A stretch of DNA of 43,676 nucleotides from an uncultured Actinobaculum sp. GTDB taxonomy: Bacteria > Actinomycetota > Actinomycetes > Actinomycetales > Actinomycetaceae. Position numbers and translations under genes: made by a program. Of the stretch, positions 1 to 7,597 are shown piece after piece (the first letter of the stretch is position 1; each line of letters begins with the position of its first letter). The stretch lies in contig CALIHR010000053.1 of the NCBI GenBank assembly GCA_938020505.1, forward strand, positions 1-43,676, given 5' to 3'. The notes under the pieces were generated by a model. It was not told the origin of the DNA. It searched no databases and worked only from the letters and a program-made list of their open reading frames with translations.

Positions 1-2
1 GC

Positions 3-119
3 GGCCGCGGAGACCGCCGCGGCGGCCCCCGCCGCGAACGCCAGGGCCGCGGAAACCGCCAGCAGCAGGCGGCCGCCGCTCCCGCAGCGGAGCCGACGAC
101 CACAGGATCGGAGGCCTGA
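3..119 (+). CDS. rpsC: 30S ribosomal protein S3, 3' end only (partial)
   Basis: An open frame enters from the left edge and stops at TGA 117-119, two bases before the rplP start. The 38 visible residues are Gly/Arg-rich and then Ala/Pro-rich, ending in TTTGSEA. That matches the disordered C-terminal extension of actinobacterial S3, and rpsC is the gene that normally precedes rplP. No S3 core domain is visible, so the call rests on tail composition and gene order. Confidence 0.8.
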   Translation, partial: GRGDRRGGPRRERQGRGNRQQQAAAAPAAEPTTTGSEA

Positions 120-121
120 TC

Positions 122-538
122 ATGCTGATTCCACGTCGCACTAAGTGGCGCAAGCAGCACCGTCCCACCCGCAGCGGCCTGTCGAAGGGCGGCACGAGGC
201 TGGCCTTCGGCTCGTACGGAATTCAGGCGCTCGAGCCCGCCTACGTGACCAACAGGCAGATCGAGGCGGCTCGTATCGCGATGACCCGCCACGTCAAGCG
301 CGGCGGCAAGATCTGGATCAACATCTTCCCGGACCGTCCCTTGACCAAGAAGGCCCTCGGCCTGCGAATGGGCTCGGGCAAAGGCCCGGTCGAAACGTGG
401 GTGGCCAACGTCAAGCCCGGCCGCATCATGTTCGAAATGGACGGCGTCTCCGAAGAACTTGCCCGCGAGGCGATGCTTCGCGCGATGCACAAGCTGCCCA
501 TGAAGACCCGTTTTGTCACCCGTGAGGAGGGGGAGTGA
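122..538 (+). CDS. rplP: 50S ribosomal protein L16
   Basis: 138-residue L16, the usual family length. L16 sits near the A site and central protuberance of the 50S subunit and helps position tRNA. Both family signatures are visible: KRGGKIWINIFPD at residues 59-71 and RMGSGKGPVETWVA at 82-95. The start ATG lies behind GGATCGGAGG, two bases after the rpsC stop. The stop TGA 536-538 shares its A with the rpmC start, indicating translational coupling within the operon. Confidence 0.98.
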   Translation: MLIPRRTKWRKQHRPTRSGLSKGGTRLAFGSYGIQALEPAYVTNRQIEAARIAMTRHVKRGGKIWINIFPDRPLTKKALGLRMGSGKGPVETWVANVKPGRIMFEMDGVSEELAREAMLRAMHKLPMKTRFVTREEGE

Positions 539-768
539 TGGCCAAGGGAATCACAACCGAAGAGCTCGATGCCCTGACTGACGCCGAGCTCCTCGAAAAG
601 CTTAAGGAAGCGAAGGAAGAGCTGTTCAATCTGCGCTTCTCCGCGGTGACCCACCGCCTTGAAGACAGCGGCCGGCTCAAGGAAGTCCGTCGCGACATCG
701 CTCGCATCTACACGGTCAAGCGTGAGCGCGAGCTCGGAACCCGCACCGCGCCAGCGGCTGAGAAGTGA
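538..768 (+). CDS. rpmC: 50S ribosomal protein L29
   Basis: 76-residue L29, a small two-helix protein beside the peptide exit tunnel where trigger factor and SRP dock. The family helix pattern is clear (ELFNLRFS... then LKEVRRDIARIYTVKRER), followed by a short Ala/Pro-rich tail. The ATG at 538 overlaps the rplP stop by one base and has GAGGGGGAG just upstream. An in-frame GTG at 535 is possible, but the ATG gives the canonical MAKG start. Confidence 0.97.
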   Translation: MAKGITTEELDALTDAELLEKLKEAKEELFNLRFSAVTHRLEDSGRLKEVRRDIARIYTVKRERELGTRTAPAAEK

Positions 769-776
769 GGTAAGAA

Positions 777-1058
777 GTGAGCGAGCAGAACAAGGGCGAA
801 GCTCCGGTCCGCGGCCACCGCAAGGTGCAGCGGGGCTACGTCGTGAGCGACAAGATGGACAAAACCGTCATTGTCGAGGTTGAGGACCGCCGGAAGCACC
901 CGCTGTACGGCAAGGTCATCACCCACACCAGGCGCGTCAAGGCGCACGACGAGAACAACGAGGTGCACGTGGGCGACCTCGTTCGCATCATGGAGACGAG
1001 GCCGTTGAGCGCGACCAAGCACTTCCGCGTGGTCGAGATCATCGAGAAGGCCAAGTGA
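777..1058 (+). CDS. rpsQ: 30S ribosomal protein S17
   Basis: 93-residue S17, an OB-fold primary 16S rRNA-binding protein. The core runs from GYVVSDKMDKTVIVEVE through HPLYGKVITHTRRVKAHD to the GDLVRIMETRPLSATKHFRVVEI signature region. Translation starts at GTG 777, with GAGGTAAG directly upstream. Eight bases separate it from the rpmC stop. The ~13-residue polar N-terminal extension is common in actinobacterial S17. Confidence 0.97.
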   Translation: MSEQNKGEAPVRGHRKVQRGYVVSDKMDKTVIVEVEDRRKHPLYGKVITHTRRVKAHDENNEVHVGDLVRIMETRPLSATKHFRVVEIIEKAK

Positions 1059-1137
1059 CCCCCGAGGCCACCCAAACCCCATCCGTTCGGCAAGGCTCGC
1101 ACGGCGAGAACCGGCGCGACGACAGGAGAAATAACAC

Positions 1138-1506
1138 ATGATCCAGCAGGAGACGCGGCTCGGCGTCGCCGACAACACCGGTGCGAAGGAAATCCTCTGC
1201 ATTCGCGTGCTCGGCGGCTCAGGCCGGCGCTACGCGGGAATTGGCGACACGATCGTCGCCACCGTCAAGGATGCGATCCCTGGCGGAAACGTCAAGAAGG
1301 GCGACGTCGTCAAGGCCGTCGTCGTCCGTGCGAGGAAAGAAACCCGCCGTCAGGACGGCTCGTACATCCGCTTCGATGAGAACGCGGCTGTGCTGCTCAA
1401 GAACGACGGCGAGCCTCGCGGCACGCGCATTTTCGGCCCCGTCGGCCGCGAGCTGCGCGAAAAGAAGTTCATGCGAATCGTTTCGTTGGCACCGGAGGTG
1501 ATCTGA
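1138..1506 (+). CDS. rplN: 50S ribosomal protein L14
   Basis: 122-residue L14, exactly the usual length, part of the 50S surface contacting 16S rRNA (bridge B8) and the docking site of the silencing factor RsfS. It begins MIQQETRLGVADNTGAKE and ends in the family pattern ELREKKFMRIVSLAPEVI. A 79-bp gap after rpsQ carries the strong AGGAGA ribosome-binding site. The stop TGA shares its A with the rplX start. Confidence 0.98.
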   Translation: MIQQETRLGVADNTGAKEILCIRVLGGSGRRYAGIGDTIVATVKDAIPGGNVKKGDVVKAVVVRARKETRRQDGSYIRFDENAAVLLKNDGEPRGTRIFGPVGRELREKKFMRIVSLAPEVI

Positions 1507-1919
1507 TGGCCAAGATCAAGAAAGGCGATCTCGTCCAGGTGATCGCCGGGCGGACCTCGAACTCGAAGAAGATCGAAGAGCGCAATGCGCGCCGGGCCGA
1601 GCTCGGCCTGGACCCGATCGAGCCGGGCGACCGGGGCAAGCAGGGCGTCGTCCTGTCGGTCCTCGGGGACCGCGTTGTCGTCGAGGGAGTCAACCGCGTC
1701 AAGAAGCACGTCAAGGCGAGTCAGAACCAGCGGGGAGGGTCTGCGGGCGGCATCGAAACCGTCGAGGCGCCCATCCACATCTCCAAGGTCGCCCTCGTCG
1801 GCCCCGACAAGAAGCCCATTCGCGTCGGCCACCGCGAGGTCGAGGTCGAGCGCGACGGACGCAAGAAGATCATGCGCGAGCGCATCGGCCGCCGCGGCGG
1901 TAAGGAGATTGAGCTGTGA
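1506..1919 (+). CDS. rplX: 50S ribosomal protein L24 with an insertion in the KOW loop
   Basis: 137-residue L24, an assembly-initiating protein that binds the 5' end of 23S rRNA. Bacterial L24 is usually about 100-110 residues. The extra length is mostly an insertion at about residues 16-40, between VIAGR and the KOW glycine stretch GDRGKQG (41-47); it is charged and probably helical (KKIEERNARRAELGLDPIEP). The rest is canonical, including VEGVNRVKKHVK and the EAPIHISKVAL segment. The start overlaps the rplN stop by one base and the end overlaps rplE by four. Confidence 0.97.
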   Translation: MAKIKKGDLVQVIAGRTSNSKKIEERNARRAELGLDPIEPGDRGKQGVVLSVLGDRVVVEGVNRVKKHVKASQNQRGGSAGGIETVEAPIHISKVALVGPDKKPIRVGHREVEVERDGRKKIMRERIGRRGGKEIEL

Positions 1920-2467
1920 GCGACGCACCGCGCCTGAAGGCGAAGTACCTCAAAGACATCGTTCCGTCCCTGACCGCGGAGTTCAAGTACTCCAACCTGC
2001 ACCAAGTTCCCAAGCTCGAAAAGATCGTGGTGAACATGGGCGTCGGCGAGGCGGCGCGCGATTCGAAGGTCCTCGAGGGGGCTGTCGCCGACATGGCGAT
2101 CATCACCGGTCAAAAGCCGCAGATCACCAAGGCCAAGAAGTCCATCGCGCAGTTCAAGCTGCGCGAAGGCCAGGCGATTGGCTGCTTCGTGACTCTGCGC
2201 GGCGATCGCATGTGGGAGTTCCTCGACCGTCTGCTGTCGACCGCCCTTCCGCGCATTCGCGACTTCCGGGGGCTTTCTCCCAAGCAGTTCGACGGCCACG
2301 GCAACTACACCTTCGGACTGACCGAACAGACCGTGTTCCACGAGATCGACATGGACAAGATCGACCGGGTTCGCGGCATGGACATCACCGTCGTCACGAC
2401 GGCCAAGACCAACGACGAAGGCCGCTCTCTTCTGCGCCTTCTCGGTTTTCCCTTTAAGGAGGCCTGA
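1916..2467 (+). CDS. rplE: 50S ribosomal protein L5
   Basis: 183-residue L5, which binds 5S rRNA in the central protuberance and contacts P-site tRNA. Visible hallmarks are VVNMGVGEAARDSK near residue 40, a basic QITKAKKSIAQFKLR segment, the LPRIRDFRGL signature and the C-terminal DITVVTTAKTNDEGRSLLRLLGFPF. The GTG start at 1916 forms a GTGA overlap with the rplX stop, behind AAGGAG. Confidence 0.98.
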   Translation: MSDAPRLKAKYLKDIVPSLTAEFKYSNLHQVPKLEKIVVNMGVGEAARDSKVLEGAVADMAIITGQKPQITKAKKSIAQFKLREGQAIGCFVTLRGDRMWEFLDRLLSTALPRIRDFRGLSPKQFDGHGNYTFGLTEQTVFHEIDMDKIDRVRGMDITVVTTAKTNDEGRSLLRLLGFPFKEA

Positions 2468-2470
2468 CGC

Positions 2471-2656
2471 ATGGCGAAGACTGCGCTCAAGCAAAAGCAA
2501 GCCCGGAAGCCGAAGTTCGGCGTTCGCGCCTACACCCGGTGCAACCGATGCGGCCGCCCGAAGGCCGTGTACCGCAAGTTCGGCCTGTGCCGAGTTTGCC
2601 TTCGCGAGCTCGCCCTGCGCGGCGAACTCCCGGGTATCAAGAAGTCCAGCTGGTAA
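2471..2656 (+). CDS. rpsZ: 30S ribosomal protein S14, zinc-binding type Z
   Basis: 61-residue S14 of the short zinc-ribbon (C+) type. The four ligands are seen as CNRC (residues 24 and 27) and CRVC (40 and 43). It ends in the canonical GELPGIKKSSW. The spc-operon copy in actinobacteria is normally this form; a zinc-free C- paralogue, if present, would lie elsewhere. It starts three bases after rplE, with the ribosome-binding site AAGGAGG inside the rplE end. Confidence 0.97.
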   Translation: MAKTALKQKQARKPKFGVRAYTRCNRCGRPKAVYRKFGLCRVCLRELALRGELPGIKKSSW

Positions 2657-2710
2657 GCACTACGTCGCAGGTCCGCAAGGGAAACCGCGACGGGGAAGGG
2701 CACACGCCCA

Positions 2711-3109
2711 ATGTCAATGACTGACCCAATCGCAGACATGCTGACGCGTCTGCGCAACGCCAACTCGGCGTTTCACGAGTCGGTGTCGATGCCTTACTCG
2801 AAGCTCAAGGCGCATATCGCCGAGATCCTCGAGCGGGAAGGCTACATCGCCGGATTCGGCGTCGAGGAAGCGAAGGTGGGCAAGACGCTCACCCTCAATC
2901 TGAAGTACGGATCGAACCGTGAGCGCGCGCTCGTCGGCCTTCGGCGCATTTCGAAGCCGGGCCTGCGCGTTTACGCGAAGTCCACCAATCTGCCCAAGGT
3001 TCTCGGTGGCCTCGGCGTCGCTATTCTTTCGACGTCCTCCGGCCTGTTGACGGACCGCGAGGCCAAGGACAAGGGCGTCGGCGGGGAAGTCCTCGCCTAC
3101 GTCTGGTGA
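2711..3109 (+). CDS. rpsH: 30S ribosomal protein S8
   Basis: 132-residue S8, a primary 16S rRNA-binding protein and, in well-studied bacteria, the translational autorepressor of the spc operon. The N-terminus reads MTDPIADMLTRLRNAN and the C-terminus GVGGEVLAYVW, both family hallmarks. Two start codons are possible, 2711 (MSMTDP) and 2717 (MTDP); the GGGGAAGGG upstream fits either. The 54-bp gap after rpsZ shows nothing I recognise as an S8-binding site. Confidence 0.97.
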   Translation: MSMTDPIADMLTRLRNANSAFHESVSMPYSKLKAHIAEILEREGYIAGFGVEEAKVGKTLTLNLKYGSNRERALVGLRRISKPGLRVYAKSTNLPKVLGGLGVAILSTSSGLLTDREAKDKGVGGEVLAYVW

Positions 3110-3120
3110 CGGGAGGAAGA

Positions 3121-3657
3121 ATGTCGCGCATTGGCAAACGGCCCGTCCAGGTCCCGTCCGGCGTCGAGGTGACAATCGACGGCCGACAGGTCACGGTCAA
3201 GGGTCCGAAAGGCACGCTCGAGCACACGGTCGCCGAGCCCATCGCGGTCTCCTTCGACGACGGCGTGATTTCGGTCACAAGGCCTGACGACGAGCGCAAG
3301 TCGCGCTCGCTCCACGGCCTGACCCGCACGCTCATCGACAACATGGTGGTCGGTGTGACGCAGGGATACTCGAAGGCCATGGAGATCGTCGGAACCGGAT
3401 ACCGCGTGGCGGCCAAGGGGTCGAACCTCGAGTTCTCCCTGGGCTACTCGCACACGATCGTCGTTTCGGCGCCCGAGGGAATCACCTTCGCGGTCGAGTC
3501 TCCGACGAAGTTCTCCGTGAACGGAATCAACAAGCAGCAGGTCGGCGAGGTCGCGGCCAACATTCGCAAGCTGCGCAAGCCCGAGCCTTACAAGGGCAAG
3601 GGCGTGCGCTACGCCGACGAGAACGTGCGCCGCAAGGCCGGAAAGGCTGGTAAGTGA
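3121..3657 (+). CDS. rplF: 50S ribosomal protein L6
   Basis: 178-residue L6, located at the base of the L7/L12 stalk near the factor-binding site. It begins MSRIGKRPVQVPSGVEV and ends in the L6 signature PEPYKGKGVRYADENVRRKAGK. The longer frame reaches upstream into rpsH, but ATG 3121 is preceded by GGGAGGAAG and gives the canonical N-terminus, so I chose it. The stop overlaps rplR by one base. Confidence 0.98.
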   Translation: MSRIGKRPVQVPSGVEVTIDGRQVTVKGPKGTLEHTVAEPIAVSFDDGVISVTRPDDERKSRSLHGLTRTLIDNMVVGVTQGYSKAMEIVGTGYRVAAKGSNLEFSLGYSHTIVVSAPEGITFAVESPTKFSVNGINKQQVGEVAANIRKLRKPEPYKGKGVRYADENVRRKAGKAGK

Positions 3658-4028
3658 TGGCTGTCACCGTCAAAGGCAAGGGGAAGTTCCTCGCTCGCAA
3701 GCGCCGCCACTTCCGCGTCCGCAAGAAGGTCGTTGGCACGCCCTCGCGTCCGCGCCTCGTGGTCAGCCGGTCGAATCGCCACATGCTCGCTCAGGTCGTC
3801 GACGACTCTGTCGGCCGCACTCTGGCCGCAGCTTCGACCTACGAAGCCGAGCTGCGCAGCGACGACGGCAAGAAGGCGGACAAAGCGCGCAAGGTCGGCG
3901 AACTCGTCGCCAAGCGCGCCCTGGAAGCCGGAATCAGCTCCGTGGTCTTTGACCGCGGAGGCAACAAGTACCACGGCCGCGTCGCCGCTGTGGCCGAAGG
4001 CGCCCGCGCCGCCGGGCTGACCCTGTGA
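3657..4028 (+). CDS. rplR: 50S ribosomal protein L18
   Basis: 123-residue L18, which binds 5S rRNA and with L5 brings it into the 50S subunit. The basic N-terminus (KRRHFRVRKKVVGTPSRPRL) precedes the core RSNRHMLAQVVDD and the C-terminal FDRGGNKYHGRVAAVAEGAREAG-type motif (here GARAAG). ATG 3657 overlaps the rplF stop by one base. An upstream in-frame GTG at 3654 is less likely. Confidence 0.97.
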   Translation: MAVTVKGKGKFLARKRRHFRVRKKVVGTPSRPRLVVSRSNRHMLAQVVDDSVGRTLAAASTYEAELRSDDGKKADKARKVGELVAKRALEAGISSVVFDRGGNKYHGRVAAVAEGARAAGLTL

Positions 4029-4050
4029 GACTGGCGAAAGAGGTGTACTG

Positions 4051-4740
4051 ATGGCTGCACAGCAGCGTGGTCGGGGAGCTAACCCCGACGAGAACAACAA
4101 CGGCGAGCGCCGCGGGCGTCGCGGTGAGCGCCGGGATCGCCGGTCCGAAGAGAAGAACGCGTACATCGAGCGCGTCGTGACGATCAACCGCGTGGCCAAG
4201 ACGGTCAAGGGCGGACGCCGGATGTCCTTCACGGCCCTCGTCATCGTCGGCGACGGAAACGGCGTCGTCGGCGTGGGCTACGGCAAAGCGAAGGAGGTGC
4301 CCTCGGCCATCGCCAAGGGCACGGAGGAAGCCAAGAAGAACTTCTTCAAGGTCCCCCGGATCGGCTCGACCATTCCGCACCTGGTCCAGGGCGAGGACGC
4401 CGCAGGCATCGTGCTTTTGCGCCCGGCTTCCCCCGGAACGGGCGTCATCGCGGGCGGCCCTGTCCGCGCGCTCATGGAGTGCGCAGGCATCCACGACGTT
4501 CTGAGCAAGTCGCTCGGCTCGTCCAACGCGATCAACATCGTCCACGCGGCGGTCGCGGCCCTCAAGGGCCTCGAGCAGCCCGAGTCCGTCGCTGCGCGCC
4601 GAGGCCTTCCCTTGGAGCGCGTCGCCCCGGAGTCGATGTTGCGAGCCCGCGCCGAGGCGGAGGCCAAGGAGCGGTCAGACAAGGAGGCCGAGGCAGCCAA
4701 GGCTGAGAACGAGGCCGCCGCCGCAGGAGTTGGTGCGTGA
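4051..4740 (+). CDS. rpsE: 30S ribosomal protein S5
   Basis: 229-residue S5, involved in decoding fidelity and the mRNA-entry helicase activity of the 30S subunit. The double-stranded-RNA-binding core is clear: YIERVVTINRVAKTVKGGRRMSF, then GDGNGVVGVGYGKAKEVPSAI, then RPASPGTGVIAGGPVRALME. It is longer than the ~166-residue E. coli protein because of a polar, Arg/Glu/Asn-rich N-terminus and an Ala/Glu/Lys-rich tail from about residue 190, both common in actinobacteria. The stop overlaps rpmD by one base. Confidence 0.98.
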   Translation: MAAQQRGRGANPDENNNGERRGRRGERRDRRSEEKNAYIERVVTINRVAKTVKGGRRMSFTALVIVGDGNGVVGVGYGKAKEVPSAIAKGTEEAKKNFFKVPRIGSTIPHLVQGEDAAGIVLLRPASPGTGVIAGGPVRALMECAGIHDVLSKSLGSSNAINIVHAAVAALKGLEQPESVAARRGLPLERVAPESMLRARAEAEAKERSDKEAEAAKAENEAAAAGVGA

Positions 4741-4922
4741 TGGCACAGTTGAAGATCACACAGATCAAGTCCACCATCGGTGGGAGGCAGAACCAGAAGG
4801 ACACCCTTCGCACACTCGGTCTGCGCCGCATCGGCCAGTCCGTGGTTCGCGAGGACCGCCCGGAGGTCCTCGGCGCCATCCGCACCGTTGCCCATCTCGT
4901 CAAAGTGGAGGAGGTCGACTGA
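4740..4922 (+). CDS. rpmD: 50S ribosomal protein L30
   Basis: 60-residue L30, the usual bacterial length. The core reads LKITQIKSTIGGRQNQKDTLRTLGLRRI and then VVREDRPEVLGAIRTVAHLVKVEE, matching the L30 signature. ATG 4740 overlaps the rpsE stop and is followed in-frame by a canonical MAQLKITQ; a GTG three bases earlier is not needed. The stop overlaps rplO by one base. Confidence 0.97.
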   Translation: MAQLKITQIKSTIGGRQNQKDTLRTLGLRRIGQSVVREDRPEVLGAIRTVAHLVKVEEVD

Positions 4923-5404
4923 TGGCCGCAAAGAAGGCATCGAAGAAGGTCGCCGCCCCTGAGGGCGTCCTGAAGATCCACCACCTTCGCCCCGCCCCGG
5001 GATCGAACAAGGCCAAGACCCGTGTGGGGCGCGGCGAGGGCTCGAAGGGCAAGACCGCGGGTCGCGGAACCAAGGGAACGAAGGCCCGCTACCAGGTTCC
5101 CGCTCGCTTTGAGGGCGGCCAAATGCCGATCCACATGCGGCTTCCGAAGCTGCGCGGATTCAAGAATCCGTTCCGCGTCGAGTACCAGGTGGTCAACGTC
5201 GGCGCGCTGAGCGAGCTTTTCCCCGAGGGCGGCAAGGTGACCGTCGAGGACCTCGTCGCCAAGGGCGCGGTTCGCGGCAGGCGCCTTGTCAAGGTCCTGG
5301 GGACCGGCGACCTGGCCGTCAAGCTCGACGTCCGCGTCGACGCCTGGTCGGAATCCGCAAAGGAAAAGATCGAAGCGGCCGGCGGAAGCATCGCCGCTCG
5401 CTGA
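4922..5404 (+). CDS. rplO: 50S ribosomal protein L15
   Basis: 160-residue L15, a late-assembly 23S rRNA-binding protein with a long basic extended N-terminus. Visible hallmarks are LRPAPGSNKAKTRVGRGEGS, KGKTAGRGTKGTKAR, FEGGQMPIHMRLPKLRGF and the C-terminal IEAAGGSIAAR. An open frame extends upstream through rpmD, but ATG 4922, overlapping the rpmD stop behind GGAGGAGG, gives the standard protein. It is the last gene before a hairpin and a 221-bp gap. Confidence 0.98.
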   Translation: MAAKKASKKVAAPEGVLKIHHLRPAPGSNKAKTRVGRGEGSKGKTAGRGTKGTKARYQVPARFEGGQMPIHMRLPKLRGFKNPFRVEYQVVNVGALSELFPEGGKVTVEDLVAKGAVRGRRLVKVLGTGDLAVKLDVRVDAWSESAKEKIEAAGGSIAAR

Positions 5405-5408
5405 GCCA

Positions 5409-5445
5409 ACGGGAATGCCCTCGCGCCTAGCGGGGGCATTCCCGT
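5409..5445 (+). terminator. Hairpin after rplO
   Basis: A perfect 12-bp inverted repeat (ACGGGAATGCCC at 5409-5420, GGGCATTCCCGT at 5434-5445) with a 13-nt loop lies five bases after the rplO stop. No U-run follows, so it may attenuate or stabilise transcript ends rather than terminate fully. It marks the break between the spc ribosomal genes and secY-adk-map. Confidence 0.6.
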
Positions 5446-5480
5446 GTTGCATTCCTCGCGGCGGGTCGCGCTTCGGATGT

Positions 5481-5509
5481 AGTCGCGATCGGCTGGCGCC
5501 GGGTATAGT
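5481..5509 (+). promoter_or_regulatory. Possible secY promoter (weak)
   Basis: TATAGT at 5504-5509 resembles a -10 box, but the matching -35 position (5481-5486) is not consensus. It lies in the unusually long 221-bp gap after the rplO hairpin, where a promoter for secY-adk-map would be expected. The transcript leader would be about 110 nt. Confidence 0.3.
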
Positions 5510-5625
5510 AATGAGAGCGGTGCGGGGCCGCCATCTGCCATCCCCGCGGTCGGGTCATTCCCGAACTCATCGACGCGGGCACAGTCCGCAACACACCCGC
5601 GGTTTTACCGCAATCTGGAGGAATT

Positions 5626-6912
5626 TTGCTCAAGGCGTTCGCGGCCGCGTTCCGCACCCCAGACCTTCGCCGCAAGCTGCTCTTCACGGTCGCCATCATG
5701 GTGGTCTACAGATTGGGCACTTTCGTTCCCGCGCCGTTCGTTTCGATACGCAACGTGCGCCAGTGCGCCGCTCAAAAGGGCGAGGGCAGTTTCCTCAATC
5801 TCCTCAACATGTTTTCGGGCGGGGCGATGCTCCAGCTGTCCGTCTTCGCGCTCGGCATCATGCCCTACATCACGGCGTCGATCATCATCCAGCTTCTGCG
5901 CGTCGTCATCCCAAGATTTGAGCAGCTTCACAAAGAGGGGCAGTCGGGAACGGCCAAACTCACCGAGTACACCCGCTATCTGACGATCGGCTTGGGGGTC
6001 CTCCAATCGGCGGTGTACGTCTCTTTGGCCAACACGACGCTCTTCCAAGGCTGCAGGCACCAGCCCATCCCGGGGGCGAACCCCGTCAAGATCACCATGG
6101 CCATCCTCGCCATGACCGCGGGAACCGGACTCATCATGTGGCTTGCCGAGCTCATCACGGAGCGCGGCGTCGGCAACGGCATGTCGATCCTCATCTTCAC
6201 CGGCATCTGCGCCAACTTCCCGGGAATGCTCGTCAATGTCGTCCGCTCCAACGCGGGGTGGAAGGGAGCGATCGTCGTCCTCGCGGTCTTCCTCGCCATC
6301 ACGGTGGTGGTCGTCTTCGTCGAGCAATGCCAGCGGCGCATTCCCGTCCAGTACGCCAAGCGCGTCGTCGGGCGGCGCATGATCGGCGGCTCCACAACAT
6401 ACCTGCCCATCAAGATCAACATGGCCAACGTCATCCCGGTCATCTTCGCCTCCTCGCTGCTCATGCTCCCGCAGATGATCGCCTCCTTCGGCAATCAGAA
6501 CTCCGGCTGGGTCCAATTCATCCAATCCAACCTGACCAGGCAAGGCGTCTGGTACTACGGCCTGTACGCCCTGCTCATCTTCGGCTTCACCTTCTTCTAC
6601 ACGTCGATCACCTTCGACACCGAAGAGGTCGCCGACAACATGAAGCGCTACGGCGGCTTCATCCCGGGCGTGCGCGCCGGCCGGCCCACCGCGGAGTACC
6701 TCAGCTACGTTTCCAAGCGCATCACCTGGGTGGGCGCCATCTATCTGACGGTCGTCGCCCTCATCCCGTCCGTTATGTTCTCCGAGATGGGCATATTCCA
6801 GGGGACGTTCGGCGGAACGTCGATCATGATTCTCGTCGGCGTCGGCCTGCAGACGGTCAAGGACATCAACGCCCAGCTTCAGCAGCGCCATTACGAAGGC
6901 TTCCTCCGCTGA
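5626..6912 (+). CDS. secY: Protein translocase subunit SecY
   Basis: 428-residue SecY, the channel-forming membrane subunit of the Sec translocon, about ten membrane segments. The start is TTG 5626 behind CTGGAGGAA, giving (M)LKAFAAAFRTPDLRRKLLFT, the standard actinobacterial N-terminus. SecY signature 1 is visible in GGAMLQLSVFALGIMPYITA, and signature 2 is represented around FTFFYTSITFDTEEVADNMK. It is followed by adk and map, the usual order. Confidence 0.98.
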   Translation: MLKAFAAAFRTPDLRRKLLFTVAIMVVYRLGTFVPAPFVSIRNVRQCAAQKGEGSFLNLLNMFSGGAMLQLSVFALGIMPYITASIIIQLLRVVIPRFEQLHKEGQSGTAKLTEYTRYLTIGLGVLQSAVYVSLANTTLFQGCRHQPIPGANPVKITMAILAMTAGTGLIMWLAELITERGVGNGMSILIFTGICANFPGMLVNVVRSNAGWKGAIVVLAVFLAITVVVVFVEQCQRRIPVQYAKRVVGRRMIGGSTTYLPIKINMANVIPVIFASSLLMLPQMIASFGNQNSGWVQFIQSNLTRQGVWYYGLYALLIFGFTFFYTSITFDTEEVADNMKRYGGFIPGVRAGRPTAEYLSYVSKRITWVGAIYLTVVALIPSVMFSEMGIFQGTFGGTSIMILVGVGLQTVKDINAQLQQRHYEGFLR

Positions 6913-7009
6913 CGCACGCGGGCTGACGTCCGCGGGCGCCGCCAATGGAAAGCGGCAGTTCGCAAGGGATAACAACGAAAGCAACTAAGCAACGCAAGGG
7001 AGTGTCCCA

Positions 7010-7597
7010 ATGTCCATACGCTTCGTCCTCGTCGGCCCTCCGGGCTCGGGCAAGGGAACGCAGGCGCGCGCCCTCACGGAGCGCTTCGGGGTCCCCGCCG
7101 TCTCGACGGGCGCGATCTTCAGGTCCCACACCCGCGCGGGCGACGAACTGGGCCGCTTGGCGGACTCGTACACTTCGCGCGGCGAGCTCGTGCCCGACGA
7201 CGTCACCGATCGCATGGTCGCGGCCAGGCTGAGCGAGGAGGACGTGGCCCGCGGGTTCCTCCTCGACGGCTATCCGCGCAACCTCCATCAGGTCCACGCC
7301 CTCGACGACATACTCGGAGGCTTGGGGACGGCGCTTGATTTCGTCCTGGAGATCACCGCAGCCGACGACGTCGTCGTGCGCCGCCTCCTTGGGCGGGCCG
7401 CCGAGGAGGGCCGCAAGGACGACACCGAGGACGTCATCCGACATCGGATCGCCCTCTACCATCAGACCACCGAGCCCCTTATCGCCGAGTACCGCGCGCG
7501 GAGGATCCTTCTGAGCGTCGACGGCATCGGCGACGTCGACGAGGTGTCCGAGCGCATAGGGCGCGCCGTCGACTCCTTCCTCGGCTCGCGTGCCTGA
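7010..7597 (+). CDS. adk: Adenylate kinase
   Basis: 195-residue adenylate kinase (ATP + AMP <=> 2 ADP). The P-loop GPPGSGKGTQ is at residues 9-18, and the family signature FLLDGYPRNLHQ follows, with the Asp and Arg that contact nucleotide. The LID region (RLLGRAAEEGRKDDTEDVIRHR) is the short, zinc-free type usual in actinobacteria. The gene ends with TGA sharing its A with the map start, so the two are probably translationally coupled. Confidence 0.97.
   Translation: MSIRFVLVGPPGSGKGTQARALTERFGVPAVSTGAIFRSHTRAGDELGRLADSYTSRGELVPDDVTDRMVAARLSEEDVARGFLLDGYPRNLHQVHALDDILGGLGTALDFVLEITAADDVVVRRLLGRAAEEGRKDDTEDVIRHRIALYHQTTEPLIAEYRARRILLSVDGIGDVDEVSERIGRAVDSFLGSRA

Noticed and set aside
5605..6984. 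459-codon minus-strand frame opposite secY
   Set aside because: Asp/His/Arg-rich shadow of the secY coding strand, typical of high-GC antisense frames.
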